A stretch of 64,000 bases of DNA from Eucriotettix oculatus (Eukaryota; Arthropoda; Insecta; Orthoptera; Tetrigidae). Below the pieces are notes generated by a model. That model ran no database searches, was not told the DNA's origin, and saw only the letters and a program-made list of their open reading frames with translations. Positions 11,038 to 23,260 of the stretch are shown one piece after another. The stretch covers positions 60,322,994 to 60,386,993 of the forward strand of contig CM067381.1 in the NCBI GenBank assembly GCA_034510155.1, given 5' to 3'. Position 1 is the first letter of the stretch; each line of letters begins with the position of its first letter. The position numbers were made by a program, and so were the translations under genes.

Positions 11038-11430
11038 CTACTTAGAAGTAATGCAGATTACGCCCTCTAATGAGCTCCTTTGTAGAACCTGGCAGTCACT
11101 CATCGGGTCGACTTCTGCAACGGATTTCATGTGAAGTACCAGCTTCCGGGTTTCTAGCTCACCAGGGGAAAAAAATCTCTCCTTTCTTTCCCCTTCACGC
11201 AACCTTTCATGAGCGATCAAAAGCTCCGCGCGAATACGCAACGGTAGTCGGGCCAACTCCTTCTCTTCTTCCTACAAGTTGCTATATGGTTCACAGTCCC
11301 CTGCGAGGGCGAATGAAGCGGTGATGATAGTAATAATGATAATAATGCTCGTTCCCTTTTGGCGGATCTCGCTCAGTCATCGCTTTCTCGACGACCCTGT
11401 GTGACTTGCCACTTTGGCGAGTTTGTTACA
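11038..11430. other. GC-rich island, no gene recognised
   Basis: Base composition is clearly above the neighbours. It contains open frames of 72 and 84 codons on opposite strands with no recognisable domain, and a TGA/TAA-type trinucleotide run near 11323-11345. It could be a regulatory element or an old repeat. Confidence 0.35.
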
Positions 11431-12889
11431 ATTTGTACTCCGGTTCAGTTATTATTCCTTTATATGCGCCTACATTATCACCCACACTTGTTTGCCATTA
11501 GCCTCAATTTAGTTCCTCCCTAAGCTAACGTAACAAGGAAATGTTGGAAATAGTGAGGTGATTGAACCATTACCTATGACATTTTACCGTACGTTATGTT
11601 CCTCTTAAGCATCAACACCTTCACAGAAGTACTTGTTCAACTAATTCATTAAGCAGTTATAAGATTTAAGTTATTGACATATAATTAATTTTTAATTACA
11701 AACAATATAATATTAACAGCTTAATCGAAATAAAATATTTCACTTGTACATCTAAAAGCTCTTATAACTTAAGACTCACCCAAAATCGCGATCTTTGTAG
11801 ATAATTTCTTAAATAAATTGGGCATCCATAAATTTTTCACTCGATAACATAATTAAATTAAAACGTAATTTTACGAGTTAAAATGAAAAATTATATGAAT
11901 ATAAACGGAAGTTCAAGGAAATTCATTCGTTTCCACTTTGACTGAAGGAAGGAAACTTATTTTCTTTCAGAAAAATGCCGCCATTCTTTGAAAAATTTAA
12001 TGTTTGCTCTCTTTTTTTGGAAAACGAAATCTTCGAAAACAGACCCATCACTCATAAATTTATCATTTTATTTTAACCACCCTTTGACGTATTTCATGAA
12101 GCTCGTATAATTTTCAAAAACGTAGTTTGGGAGAAAAATAATGCGTCGTGTTCCGTGAAATAAGTTAAGGAACGTAATACAAAGACGATTCTAAAAATGA
12201 CGTTAATATCAAACTTAGCTACTTGATTAATATTTCGTCTTGTTCCTGGTGTTTGTAGACCCCGGGTATTATTTATTAAATCTGACAGCAGTACAAAGAA
12301 AAATAAAGCAGCAATATAGACCGGAATGCAATTTCCGGTTTTCTTAGTTTCAATGATCAGTGAATTCATAAACTTTCGCACTACATGACATAAACACATT
12401 TTTTTAAGACTGTTATTTCATTTACATTTGTGCTAGGGATTCCTAACATTTTATAGGGGGTTTTAAGAATATGTGTATTAAGGTTTGTTGCAACCCGTTT
12501 CTATGGAGAACTACAAACAGTATTAATTTTTTTATTATATAAATAGATAGATACCTAAATTTAAAGAATTGTACATTGCCTTGTGTGATTGATGAGAGGT
12601 ATTGTTAAAAGATGCATTCCAGTATTGAGATGGAATTTTATGAGAAGTTAATAAGTAACAGAAGTGGCATAACCTTGCAACCTCCTCGATTATTAGCTGA
12701 ATTGCCTTTGGAGAAACAAAACGCATTTGTATTACGTTTTTTATTTCGTTTATTTGCGTATGCTAGCGGTGTACTAACCTTACCGTTCCCTCCCCAATCT
12801 CTGAAATATGAGAATTTTAGGTCACACCTGTTGGAAGACACAAACGCTCTTTACTAGACAGAGCATTTCCGCGCGGTGTAATGATATGT
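11431..12889. other. AT-rich gene-free stretch
   Basis: No gene seen. An inverted ACCGGAA motif pair lies at 12320-12339, and an 81-codon open frame at 12612-12857 resembles nothing known. Confidence 0.45.
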
Positions 12890-13290
12890 GTTGGCGCGCA
12901 AGTTTCGCATTGCAGCTGCTGCACTGATTTGCAAAGTATTCATATTGTTATTACTATTCACCCATTCATCCCCCCGCCTCCCTCCCCTCTCCAGCCCTCC
13001 TCGTTCACCCGTGTGGCGCGTGCTGGTTCAGACAGCTGGAGTCTGCACCGGATGCCGGGGGAAGGGGGAGGTTAGGGTACCTACCAACCACCACCGGAAC
13101 AGGTTCCGCCGCGCCGATTGTGCAACCAGAAGCGCGTTTTGTGTTATGGTGCGGCTGAACAGCTGCCAGCAGCTACCTACGTACCCACCAACCTTCCTAC
13201 CTGGACGACTCCATCAGCGTCAGGCACCATCGTCAGAACCGACGACCACCACGTTAACATGGACTTGTTGCCTCATCGAAGAACTCAGAA
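12890..13290. promoter_or_regulatory. GC-rich island with three CAGCTG E-boxes (candidate enhancer)
   Basis: CAGCTG occurs at 12913-12918, 13033-13038 and 13160-13165 in a C-rich stretch that contrasts with its AT-rich surroundings. CAGCTG is a standard binding site for basic helix-loop-helix factors, including proneural and Twist-class proteins. Open frames across it (e.g. 12888-13295) show no known domain. The regulatory role is inferred from motif density and position about 5.6 kb upstream of the promoter. Confidence 0.35.
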
Positions 13291-14050
13291 AATAATAAAC
13301 ATAAATTCAGCTATAATTAGACAAGCATAGAAATATCTCATTACAGATATTACAATGATTAACTATAAATTTATATCTTCCATGCAATGTAAAATTTCAC
13401 AAAGATATTTAATTAAAAATTTTCTAAAATACTTTACATGACAAGCACTATATCACTTTTCAATCATATTTTATTTAAAATTTTTTTTAGAATTGATAAA
13501 AGTGAATTATTGAAAAACTATCACATTGAACCAGTTGAAATGTGAATCAAACTATCTTACAGCTTAAACATCTTTGGTCTGAATCCTTTGACCTTGTTCA
13601 ATAAAATAAATTACTATCTAATATAATCCTCTTGGATTTTTAAACTGTCTCTGATTTTACAAATTCATTAATAAATAGTACTTATAAATTTCGTTAATTT
13701 TTCCAACAGACACTTTCAGTCAAACTATGCTATTTTCATTTATATACAAAAAATAAGATTTTAGAAAAAATATGTTTAATATTAAAAAAGTATTCTTTTG
13801 TGGAACAATGTACATTCAAGTGCCTACGCAATAAAATCAAATTTAAAATCACAATTGCTTCTGATTACATTAAAAATTTTGTCCCTAAATTTTTTCTGAT
13901 ATGATTCTTACGACGAGCTGAGAAATTACCTCTGTGAACCGGTTCCTGAAAGAATATATCTACTTACGGGATATCCAGTGAGGTTAAATTGACCACGTCA
14001 GTATGAACGAGATACACTTCGAGTAAATTCAGTCTCACGTTTGAACTTTG
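13291..14050. other. AT-rich gene-free stretch
   Basis: Nothing recognised apart from A/T-rich low complexity. Confidence 0.5.
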
Positions 14051-14054
14051 TCTA

Positions 14055-14785
14055 TTAGCTGAGTGCCCGGCGTTGCCTGGGTGGTTATTTATAATAGTCC
14101 GGTACAAAACCGTGGGGTATTCAGGAATATTGGATGATTTAGTGTTATTTCCGTCAACGTCTTCCTCCTGCGTCACCCGTCCCCCTACCCTTAACTGTGG
14201 AATTGTAGTACAGGTTAATTTGCAGTGATTTTGTGACAACGAATTAGTGACCTGTATCGTCTGACTTCATGTTATTAATTTGCACACTTTCTACCCCATC
14301 CCTCATTATAGAAAGAATTCAGAACGCGGAATTCGGCTTACACCCTTCTATACCTCTCCCAGGAGCTGAATTGCAAGTTAACCGGCCTATTGAATGTAAC
14401 AATCAGATTCGGTGACGCAAATTACAAACTCAATAATTTTCTTATTGTTTCCGAAAGACACCTGTCCACTTCCACCCCTATGATTTCTCCCCCTTCCCAT
14501 GCTGAAAGGGGGTTGGGATTATACACAGATAGTATCGGGGGAGACACTGTCAAAGTAATTGACACTGAAAAGGATTTATTCAACGGTAATGTAGGTCTAT
14601 TTTGCATGTTTAAAAATTACCGCCCCATCCACGACAGCCCCTGTGGGCGGTAGCAGTGTCTAACCTCGACAGTGCTGATTTTACGATTGCAAAGATTACG
14701 TGAACAAATTTGGTCAAAATTGCTCCACGTGTTTAGATTTTCGTGCGGAACATACAAACACACATACTAAATATGAGCTTTTTTT
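14055..14785 (+). repeat. Old interspersed repeat (family D), probable non-LTR-derived
   Basis: Opens with CTGAGTGCCCGGCGTTGCCT and ends with CGTGCGGAACATACAAACA, a head and tail arrangement shared loosely with 46585-47250, 26430-26620 and 59145-59400. It is more GC-rich than its flanks. Open frames across it (e.g. 14390-14653) are not recognised. I know the head and tail as common in insect interspersed repeats; the class is not assigned. Confidence 0.45.
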
Positions 14786-15864
14786 ACATATAAACGATGA
14801 ATTTCATTTATAAGAATAAGGTAGTTGATCTATCTATTTTGTCTGTTTACCGCGAAATAACGTGTTATTATAATAGATATAAAATTTAAGTAACAATACA
14901 CAATGAGTATTTACACAAAAATACACAACAATGTTTATCTCTCGAGTTCGGCACACACGCTGAACCATATGAATACAATCCGTTGGGCCGCTTACACTCA
15001 ATTTATTTATTAATTACAAGAAGAACATTAAGATTTATATCGTCATTAAGGTGCTTTACTACTACTAAAAGATGACACACGGACAAAAATATATAAATAC
15101 AATTTACATTAGTCTCGCTTGTCACTTTGTGAATAGTTGACTTTTGATATCACGATACAAAATTGACGTTTAAGCATGTCATAGACTCATTAACGTCTCA
15201 TGAACAGTTCATGTAGTATCCGGAACCTGCGCTGTAACAATAGCCGTAATAACTGACCTGTTTTTGGGCCCTTAGATTTTAAATAAATTTCAAATGTAAA
15301 ATTTTTGGTATAGGTCATATTTATCAAAAAAAAAATCATTGAAATGAAATTTAACCAATTGGCATTCATTATAACTAAATCACTAGAATATATACCTAAA
15401 AAATTAGGGTACACAATACTCTTGATAACAATATTATAACAGAAAGGCTGTTACATTAGATTATTTGTAAATATATGAATTTCATGTAATTGAATTATTA
15501 AATTTACTTTTTTTAACCTTTATTTATCGGCGCATCAAATACTATGGTTATTAGCAACTACGTTGGAACTCGTTTTGTTGTTAACTGTAATAGTATCAGG
15601 GTTTGAAAACACACTCAAAACATCTAAATATTATTTGATTAATATGCTGCAAGTATGGGTAATGTGAATAAATACGCTAATGTTAAGTAAAAGTGGAGGC
15701 AAAGAATCCTATATAATCTGGCTACAAGAAAGGTCGTTAGTTATAGGAGGATTTCTACTGATGTTTTTGAGTCATGAGTACGCACAAATTCGGAGAATTT
15801 TGTCAGCACGCGCCATTTGGCACCAAGCAGAAACCGCAAAGGTCACACAAACACATACGTCCAG
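14786..15864. other. AT-rich gene-free stretch
   Basis: No gene or recognisable repeat seen. Confidence 0.5.
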
Positions 15865-16035
15865 AATAGCGAGGTAGTTTTGAAGGGGGGGACAGCTGGA
15901 CACTTCCCTCAGCACCTGCTTCTGGGGGCACGCTCCTACCCTCCTGTCCTGTCCTGCACTACCTGGACCCCCGGGTGCAGTACTTACAGCAGCCGGTGCT
16001 GAAAAAAAACGACAATAGTGGTCCAGGTGCCACGG
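15865..16035. promoter_or_regulatory. GC-rich island with CAGCTG, CACCTG and CAGGTG E-boxes (candidate enhancer)
   Basis: CAGCTG at 15893-15898, CACCTG at 15913-15918 and CAGGTG at 16024-16029 lie within 137 bp of unusually C/G-rich DNA. CACCTG/CAGGTG is the preferred Snail-family site, so feedback by the neighbouring gene is conceivable. Function is inferred. Confidence 0.35.
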
Positions 16036-16870
16036 TTCTAATATGCAATCTGAGGCTAATAAGAATTGAATACTATATCCCTAAAATATAATCAGCAAGT
16101 GGCTTTACCCGATATAATTTATTGATTTAATTCATACAAATATGGTATATATTTTTTCTTTCAGTGTTCTTAATAAAGTAGAAAAATGACATAACTGTCT
16201 AGACGTTTAGGCAAGTTCATTGTACATGTGTCATCAACAGCATCAGATAAAGCAAACCCGTCTCCAAATTTATTTTATTGCGTTTTCAAACTAATTGAAT
16301 GAATTTTCTGCATAATATCAACAACTATGATTTAACTTGTGTGTTCGTAACAATTAGATTTAGGAGTGGCGGTGAAACGGAGAGGCAGCATCTGTGAAAG
16401 TTTAGCCCATTTACCTATTGGCAACAGCTCATGCGACTCTAAGAACATTTTGAAAATCGGCTGTACGCAAACGTCGTACCGTGAAACGTTTGAACGAAGC
16501 TAAGCATGCTTATCTGCGGAAGTGACGTGCTTTCCCAACAGAAGTGTGCCTCGTCAGCGCGAGAATGCTGAAACCCTATCTCAACAATAACTGGATCAAA
16601 TGAGGTGGAATCCTCTAGAGTAGCCCGTTCCAGCTCGGACCCCTTTGAGCCCCTGAACGAAGCACCTGGAGGATTTTGAGGATGACCATGCTGTCTAAGG
16701 ATGTTCGGGTGAATGCGTCTAGACTCACAAGAGTGTTTCGTTTTTGGAGAAAGAGATCAAGAAATTCGTAGCCGTTTGGAAAAATGTATTACTGAAAGGA
16801 AAAGTTTGTAATAAATTTTAATATCTAGCTATACAAACGTTTAAACACTGCTCGATTCTCTACCTTCCAC
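16036..16870. other. Gene-free stretch with a moderately GC-rich part at 16370-16790
   Basis: No domain, tRNA or known repeat was recognised. The GC-rich part could be an old repeat. Confidence 0.4.
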
Positions 16871-16947
16871 ACTCTTCCTCTTAATTCCCTTCCTATGCTA
16901 TTAAAGCGGAGTTGCCGGTTTCAGGATCACCCTCATGTAACCTGTCA
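16871..16947 (+). mobile_element. 5'-truncated retroelement 3' end (family C, copy 1)
   Basis: Shares CCCTTCCTATGCTATTAAAG and CAGGATCACCCTCATGT with the copies at 41.0, 56.6, 57.5 and 60.6 kb and ends at the same point (CCTGT). Only the last ~75 bp are present. Confidence 0.8.
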
Positions 16948-17209
16948 CCGCCTACACACCCCTCAAAAAATTCTAAAACTAAAGTTATTGACGTCATAAT
17001 ACGTCACGTATTGTATTTAAAATAAATTTTATACTACTTTTCTCAGGGTTCCAAAATCGTGGCCTGCAGTCAAATAATTTACTAACGCTACAAATGAATA
17101 AGGTTCAGAAACCTTTAACAAAATATACCGAGAAGAATAAAATAAACTTTTTTACAACATAATACACACCTGCACGAATCAAAGTTCTTTGCCAATGTAT
17201 TTATTCCAG

Positions 17210-17455
17210 AATCATCTCCATTCAAGTTAACGCCTCCTTCAGATCTCTCCTGAAAACACGAACGTCCTTTTAAATCTCTTCCAATTCAATTTTAGCTGAC
17301 AATAATAACCTTTCCAATCCCAAACAAATAGGACGGTCGCCAGCTGAGGACGTTCCCCCAGTGATGATAAGTAAAAAATGTTAATCCTTCTTCCTCGTAC
17401 TAGGCAAATATATTTTAATTTTATTTTTCATTGTAGTTTTTGTAGCCATAATACA
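17210..17455 (+). repeat. Interspersed repeat (family E, copy 1)
   Basis: Aligns by eye along about 240 bp with 24776-25035: shared blocks include TCTCTCCTGAAA, AATAGGACGGTCG, CAGC and GATGATAA plus TTCTTCCTC. The class is unknown. It may be longer, since unexplained GC-richer sequence continues to about 17640. Confidence 0.7.
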
Positions 17456-18560
17456 AGTTGTAAGGAAGAGTAATTTAAGAAGAGAGATAATTAGTAGAAA
17501 TTAAACACAAAAGGTGCATAGCGAAATTACGAATCCCAGCCAAAACTCTGCTGAGACCCGAACGACTTCGCCGAGAGAAAGACTGGTTTTTCCTCGTCTC
17601 CCGATGGTGATATATCTCATGGTTCAGCCTGCCTATTAACACCCTGTGGGCGGAAGTGCCCTACAGCTTATTAATGAAACATGTTCGTCATAGAAATATG
17701 AAGAAAATGTGAGAGATTTGCGGTTTTTCAAATATTGTGAAATATTTGAGACGAAGGGAACAAGACCTAGAACTTTATAAAATAAGTTTATGCAGTATAA
17801 CCACGTTTTGAGGAAAATATGAGTGAATTTCATTGACGAGTAGAGAGGAGTTCATAAGGAAAAGAGTAATTGAAAAGAAATAATAATGGATAAAAACTTA
17901 ATGCATAATATCTCACAATTTTCTGGAATCACCATTACATCCCAATTATCGACGTAAAAATGGAAGATGGTTTTATAGTTAGTCACCTTACATTAGATTT
18001 AATCCTATTTCAGCATCTTTGGCGCACTGTACGGCGATCGAAGAAATGTCAAAACTCAATTAGTAGCTCTGGTTTCATTTCAAATATATTTGTATCAAGA
18101 TATATTAATCAACGATAAACATGCGTTTCCCAAGAGAGCTAAAGTGGTGTTCTGCCTTGCGGGGGTCGACAGATTAGAGTGCAGATACTTGAATGAATCA
18201 TACAGGAAGTTATGGTTATCTGTCAGGCCCTGAGAGGAATGTCTGCCGTGTGCTTTCAGGGAACACGTTCTCGCATGTCAGCACATTCTTCAGTTGTCAA
18301 TTACGAGCTTAGCTATGTCCCACGAAATATACTTACTTTCCTGTCCGCTAGACTATTTGAATTTCTCGTTTACAATAAAAGTTTACTCCAACCAACAAAA
18401 AACTTTACGTGTTATCTTTTTTTTTACTTTCGTCAGCACTTAATTATGATTTTCCTTAAGGAAGTATAATTTGTTATAGAAAACAATTATATTTAGTAAC
18501 ATCAACATTGTTTTATATCTAACGAGGAAAATTTTATTGTAGTGCTGGTACGAACGCTTA
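17456..18560. other. Gene-free stretch
   Basis: Mostly AT-rich; 17520-17640 is a little GC-richer and may belong to the preceding repeat. No gene seen. Confidence 0.45.
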
Positions 18561-18840
18561 TCGACTCAGTATATAACTCAACAGTGGAAAAAACTGCCCG
18601 ACAGTCATCTGATTTTCAATAGGCACGTGGTGAGTTTGCCAGTTCATCTCATTCTCCGATACTGCTTAACATTGTCAGAGTTGGACACACCGCAGAATAT
18701 ACACCAGGTGGCAGGAACTGCGCCGAGGAAAGGGGCTCGTATAAATCGGATGAAATCTTCACGGTCAGGCATTTAAAATAACACAACGTTTCTGCGGCAA
18801 TCTTCTGCCGTCTTCAGGCTCGTTCTACCTTAATTGATGC
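18561..18840. repeat. GC-richer block ending in an ACAACGTTTC...TCTTCAGG motif
   Basis: The 10-mer ACAACGTTTC (18783) followed by TCTTCAGGCTC recurs in looser form at 32454 (CATCTTC after it) and 44908 (CATCTGG after it). Such a pair is common at the ends of insect retroelements, as I recall. A CAGGTG lies near 18705. The class is not assigned. Confidence 0.35.
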
Positions 18841-21800
18841 AACAAAATACTAAAAAAGTATTAATATTTCGCTTTCTTAGTTTTTCTAAAATAAATTATA
18901 CAAAGAGAAATTAAAGAAACATACATAAAGACCAAGAGAGTTTTATTCAATTAAAATGTTTCGTCCTCAAATTTATGACTTCATCATGTACACATACTTA
19001 TTTTTTGTTTTTGAAATTTTTGATGTACGTAATTAAACATTACTGTTGATAAAAAATTCAGGTCCAACTATAAAACAAAAAGTTTGATGTGCATAACTAA
19101 GCATTGACCTTGTCAAATAATTTTATATTGGGACCTATATTTTTAATCAATATTAATACTTAATTACAATTTTTATAATTTTAAGAACCAGACAAATTTT
19201 TTTTGCATCTTATTGAGTCTCTAAGTTTGGGATGAAACGATGTAACTGTAAAGAAATTTTATTTTATCAGTATATATGGTCGATTAATTTATCTCCATAT
19301 TTAATAATTGGATGAAAATCGTACTATAAAATGAATGATGCTTCTAAATGCTATGCAAATATTCTATTTACGTGTATATAGGCACGCTAAACAATTTTAT
19401 TCACTGTCGTAAGGACATAAATTATTCTTAATTTTTGTAGATGTTAATAAAATATTACGATGCGTTATAATATTCATTTTTTGGGAGAGTGTCGGATAAC
19501 AAATCAAGTATGTTAAATTTACTGGGACCGGTAGGCAATAAAAAATGTGATGCTTTAATGAACATAGTGATTAGTAGTTAATAATCTATTTGATCATATT
19601 CCTCAATACTTCACATAAAAACATAAGTGCATAATGACATACATAGATGAGGAAGGAAAATTCTTAAGTAAGAAAATTTAGTGCATGAAATCGAAAATCT
19701 AATACGTAAATGAAAATGTATTAAATGAAAATCTCAAAATATTAATATAAAGAACTGTTTAAATAAAACGCTCCAAAATAATTCAAAATATTAGTTTATA
19801 ATCGTTTGACTGGTGAAGTAGCCATGTATTCCTTGAAACTATTGTCAGACGATACATAAAAATGTTAATTTCGGTATGCAAACTGTTTATTTATTTTAAG
19901 TGCAGTAAAGTTACAGTAACGGGACCAAGTTGGCTCACTCAGACGATTCGAGGTGCTAGTAAGACCACGTTAAATTATGTTGCTCATTAATCAACGGCGC
20001 TACTCGAGGACACGAAGCGTTTATTATCCAGGCGTGAAATCCACCTAGTTTCTAACACCAGCTAAAATATTTCCTCACACTGAAACATGTACAGGCATTA
20101 ATTACTGATAACAAGCTATGTCAAGAGTGGCAAAATTGTAACACGGGAACTAAGTAAACTATTCACTGGCCACATGACACATTAACTGGGAGGTATAAGA
20201 CTGAACTTAATTAAATAAATAACTTCTTTCTCTCCCGCTAATAATATGCATCCTGAAGAAAAACGATATTTTATAATTGGGTTTGAAACATTGTCTTTCA
20301 GTTCATTTTGTGTTTGTGGCTTCTCATCCTTAAACTTACTTTTTGTTTTCTAACTCCTAATGTACTTTTTTCATTTCGTCCTCAATTTATCGCTGAACCT
20401 CTTCCTCTCAGATAGTGAAAAATACTTGTTTTTTTATATGAAGATAAAAATATGTAACAAGAAGATGAGTAAGAGAGGTCAGTAGATGACTGAAATTGGG
20501 TAGAACCCAGTGAAAACGGGTATCGTACTAAAACCGCATCGAACATTAACCAGGAAATTAATGCATTATCGCATTATTACAAAGACGTAGAGCATAACTG
20601 TGAATGATATATTACAGGCGCACGTAAAGTACAATAAATATACAAATCATTATTCGGTTAGATGTATTGTGACATTATTGTGAATTTGGACTCAGAACTA
20701 TGCGAAATCGAAAGGATATTGAAAAGTAAAGTTTAGAATTTTCAATAGGAGATTAAATATCTTGAATAAGACAAATATTTTAGTCTTCACTTTGTTTACC
20801 GTGCAACAGATACGTTTCCAGTTCTATTCACTGTTACAAAATAAGCGTTTTTTGTATATATATTTATGTTGAAGCGATCCTAAATTTAGTAATACGAATT
20901 CCAGTCCGAAAATTAACCTTGGAAAGAAAATTAATATTTTTATAATATATTTAGTTGACCAGGTTTAAGAAATAATTTAAATCCATACGTATTAAAATCG
21001 CGAGGACGTAATAGTTAGACAGTCCCGCAACACGCGATCACACTCAAGATGGATTTGTTTTGGTAATAATTACGCATGGAAAATCAAATTCAACAAAAGT
21101 CATTTCATTCATAAGTACACTTTCACCTTTAGAGTTGAAATAAATCGAAAACGTTTGGCCTCTAAATTCAGAGTTTTAAAAAATCTACGTGAAATATAAG
21201 AGTAAATAATGTTTTTCTTATTCATTTTTGCATTTATCTCAGCAGTACATACGATTCTAAAATTTATAAAAATTTCGTGTGTTAAGTATACGTTTAGATT
21301 CCGTCTGTACAGCTGAATAAAAAATAGGGAATTAAAACTATTTAATTTCAATCTATCTCAAAAGTTTCTGAGTTTACAGTATAGAAATATTAAAAAATCA
21401 AAGTAAAATACATGTTATGACTTTTGCGATTAGTAAATACGTAACAATTGTCGTCAATGTCAGCTTCATTCGTTGATACATCTTTAATTTACAATTTTTC
21501 TTAGGAGTAATTAAATAATGTACTACTGGAAAAGTAAAACACGTTGTCTAATGCTTTTAGCTCTTCAAATCTATTTTTAAAGGAAGCTAATATCTGATCT
21601 AGGATTACATAAAACCTATTTTCTGATTAATTTTTGGGTCTAATACGACTTAATCGCGTACTAAAATTGTGTCGGTTATCTTCTTTGCCGGGATTTCTGC
21701 TTCTGCCGTGTGGAGACGTCTTGTAATATCAATTCCAAATGAGACAATTTGTTTTTGATTCACTTTTAATAGATATCAATAGATTACATTATTAAAGCAT

Positions 21801-21980
21801 AATAAAAAATGTAGGTGCAAATGATTAAAATCACTTGGATGCGAGATTTGGGTATTTTTCGCCCTATGTGCCTGCTCCCGGCTGCCCTGTTTACCTTATG
21901 ATTTTATAGGAACTCGTTCCAGAATGTTCTAGAGAACTTCCAGTTACAATTTATTGTTAATGGGTTAACAGGTAAAATAT
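18841..21980. other. Long AT-rich gene-free stretch
   Basis: Stops are dense and no open frame resembles a protein. Nothing recognised. Confidence 0.5.
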
Positions 21981-22330
21981 AAGTAAACTAGCTGGTTTCC
22001 CGGTGATACCCAACAATTAATTTATATTAACCCGCCACAGAACCTCATTCGACAGTAATCTCATGATGAATGGTTTAGGTACGCCTAGGGGAAACTTTAG
22101 ATCACCATATAAGTCACAGTAAATTTGTAAAATTCCTGGTATATGACCCAGAAGCCGGCTGCCTTAATCATGCGTTTTCTTCTTTCTACCAGATTCTCAA
22201 TTTTAAAGAGGTTTAGAATCTATTGAATTAAAACTGGAACCAAACGGTTACTTATTTTGGTGACCCAAAAAGTACTTTATGTAGTAGCCCTGGGTTTTCT
22301 TCAATATGTTAAGGTTATAGCAGTATTAAG
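21981..22330 (+). repeat. Possible old interspersed repeat with TTTCCCGG head
   Basis: Opens with ACTAGCTGGTTTCCCGGTGA, a head like those of family D and the blocks at 32.4 and 53.2 kb. The body was not recognised. Confidence 0.3.
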
Positions 22331-22935
22331 TAGCACTAAAATTCAACTACCCTAAAACAATAAGTATGTATGCCATTATAATTGATGAAAATTTTTGAGA
22401 AGTATTAAGTAACTACTTTGAAGTACCTCAATCATCAAATTATGAACATTCAGTAATATAACGCAATTGTTATTATGGAAAACTGGTTTGAAGTATACTC
22501 TCGGCAACGTGGTATCTGTGACGAAGCTAAAGCCGAGCGTTTCCGTGATTAACAGAGCATTACTCAGGGCTGTGATATATTGTGACTGCTTATTATTAAT
22601 ATAAATGTAATGACTTGTAAAATATTTGTTAATTTTTTTATTTTCCTTTTACCTAGTCGATAGATATCTTTAAATATGTTTATAAAAAATAAGCTCAGAG
22701 TATTGAAATGACTGTTATATGTTTCATAAGTCTATAAACAAAAAAGTAATTCCTATGCTAATTCATATTTTGTTTGGTAGTTGTAGCCTATATATATAAT
22801 GACTGCGTAATAGAAAACTATTTAACTTTCCACTTGATCTGTATGCCGTGTCCCACCTGTTGCCAATATGTTACCAGCCTCAAAGAACCTTTACTTAACT
22901 GTCTTTGGCTTGAAATATTGAGAGTGGGAATTTCC
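22331..22935. other. AT-rich gene-free stretch
   Basis: No gene seen. Confidence 0.5.
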
Positions 22936-23260
22936 GATCGCAGGTATGGCGGATGATGATGGACAGTTAGTCAGGCCAACGCCATTTGGAGGCGTGCTGG
23001 CCGTCAGATACGGAGGATTACCGAGGAATTAGTCAGATTACAAGCAAGGTTCCTCGCTAAACACACTAACTGGTCCTTCCGCCGCCACTCAGCTCGTTCC
23101 GGCCACGACTTGTACTTCGGACTAACGGAACCTGGGGAAGGGCAAAGACCAAAGCAGGTGGTCCAAGATCAATCGTCACTTTACACATGGCAAAAGTCAA
23201 CACTACCGGAATGCACTTCCGGTACGGAACTTTCATCATTGAATCTGTGAGCTGAGCGAC
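22936..23260. other. GC-rich island with inverted ACCGGAA pair
   Basis: A sharply bounded GC-rich block. It holds a perfect 8-bp inverted repeat TACCGGAA/TTCCGGTA with a 5-nt loop at 23204-23224. No long open frame or known domain. It could be a regulatory element or an old repeat. Confidence 0.4.
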
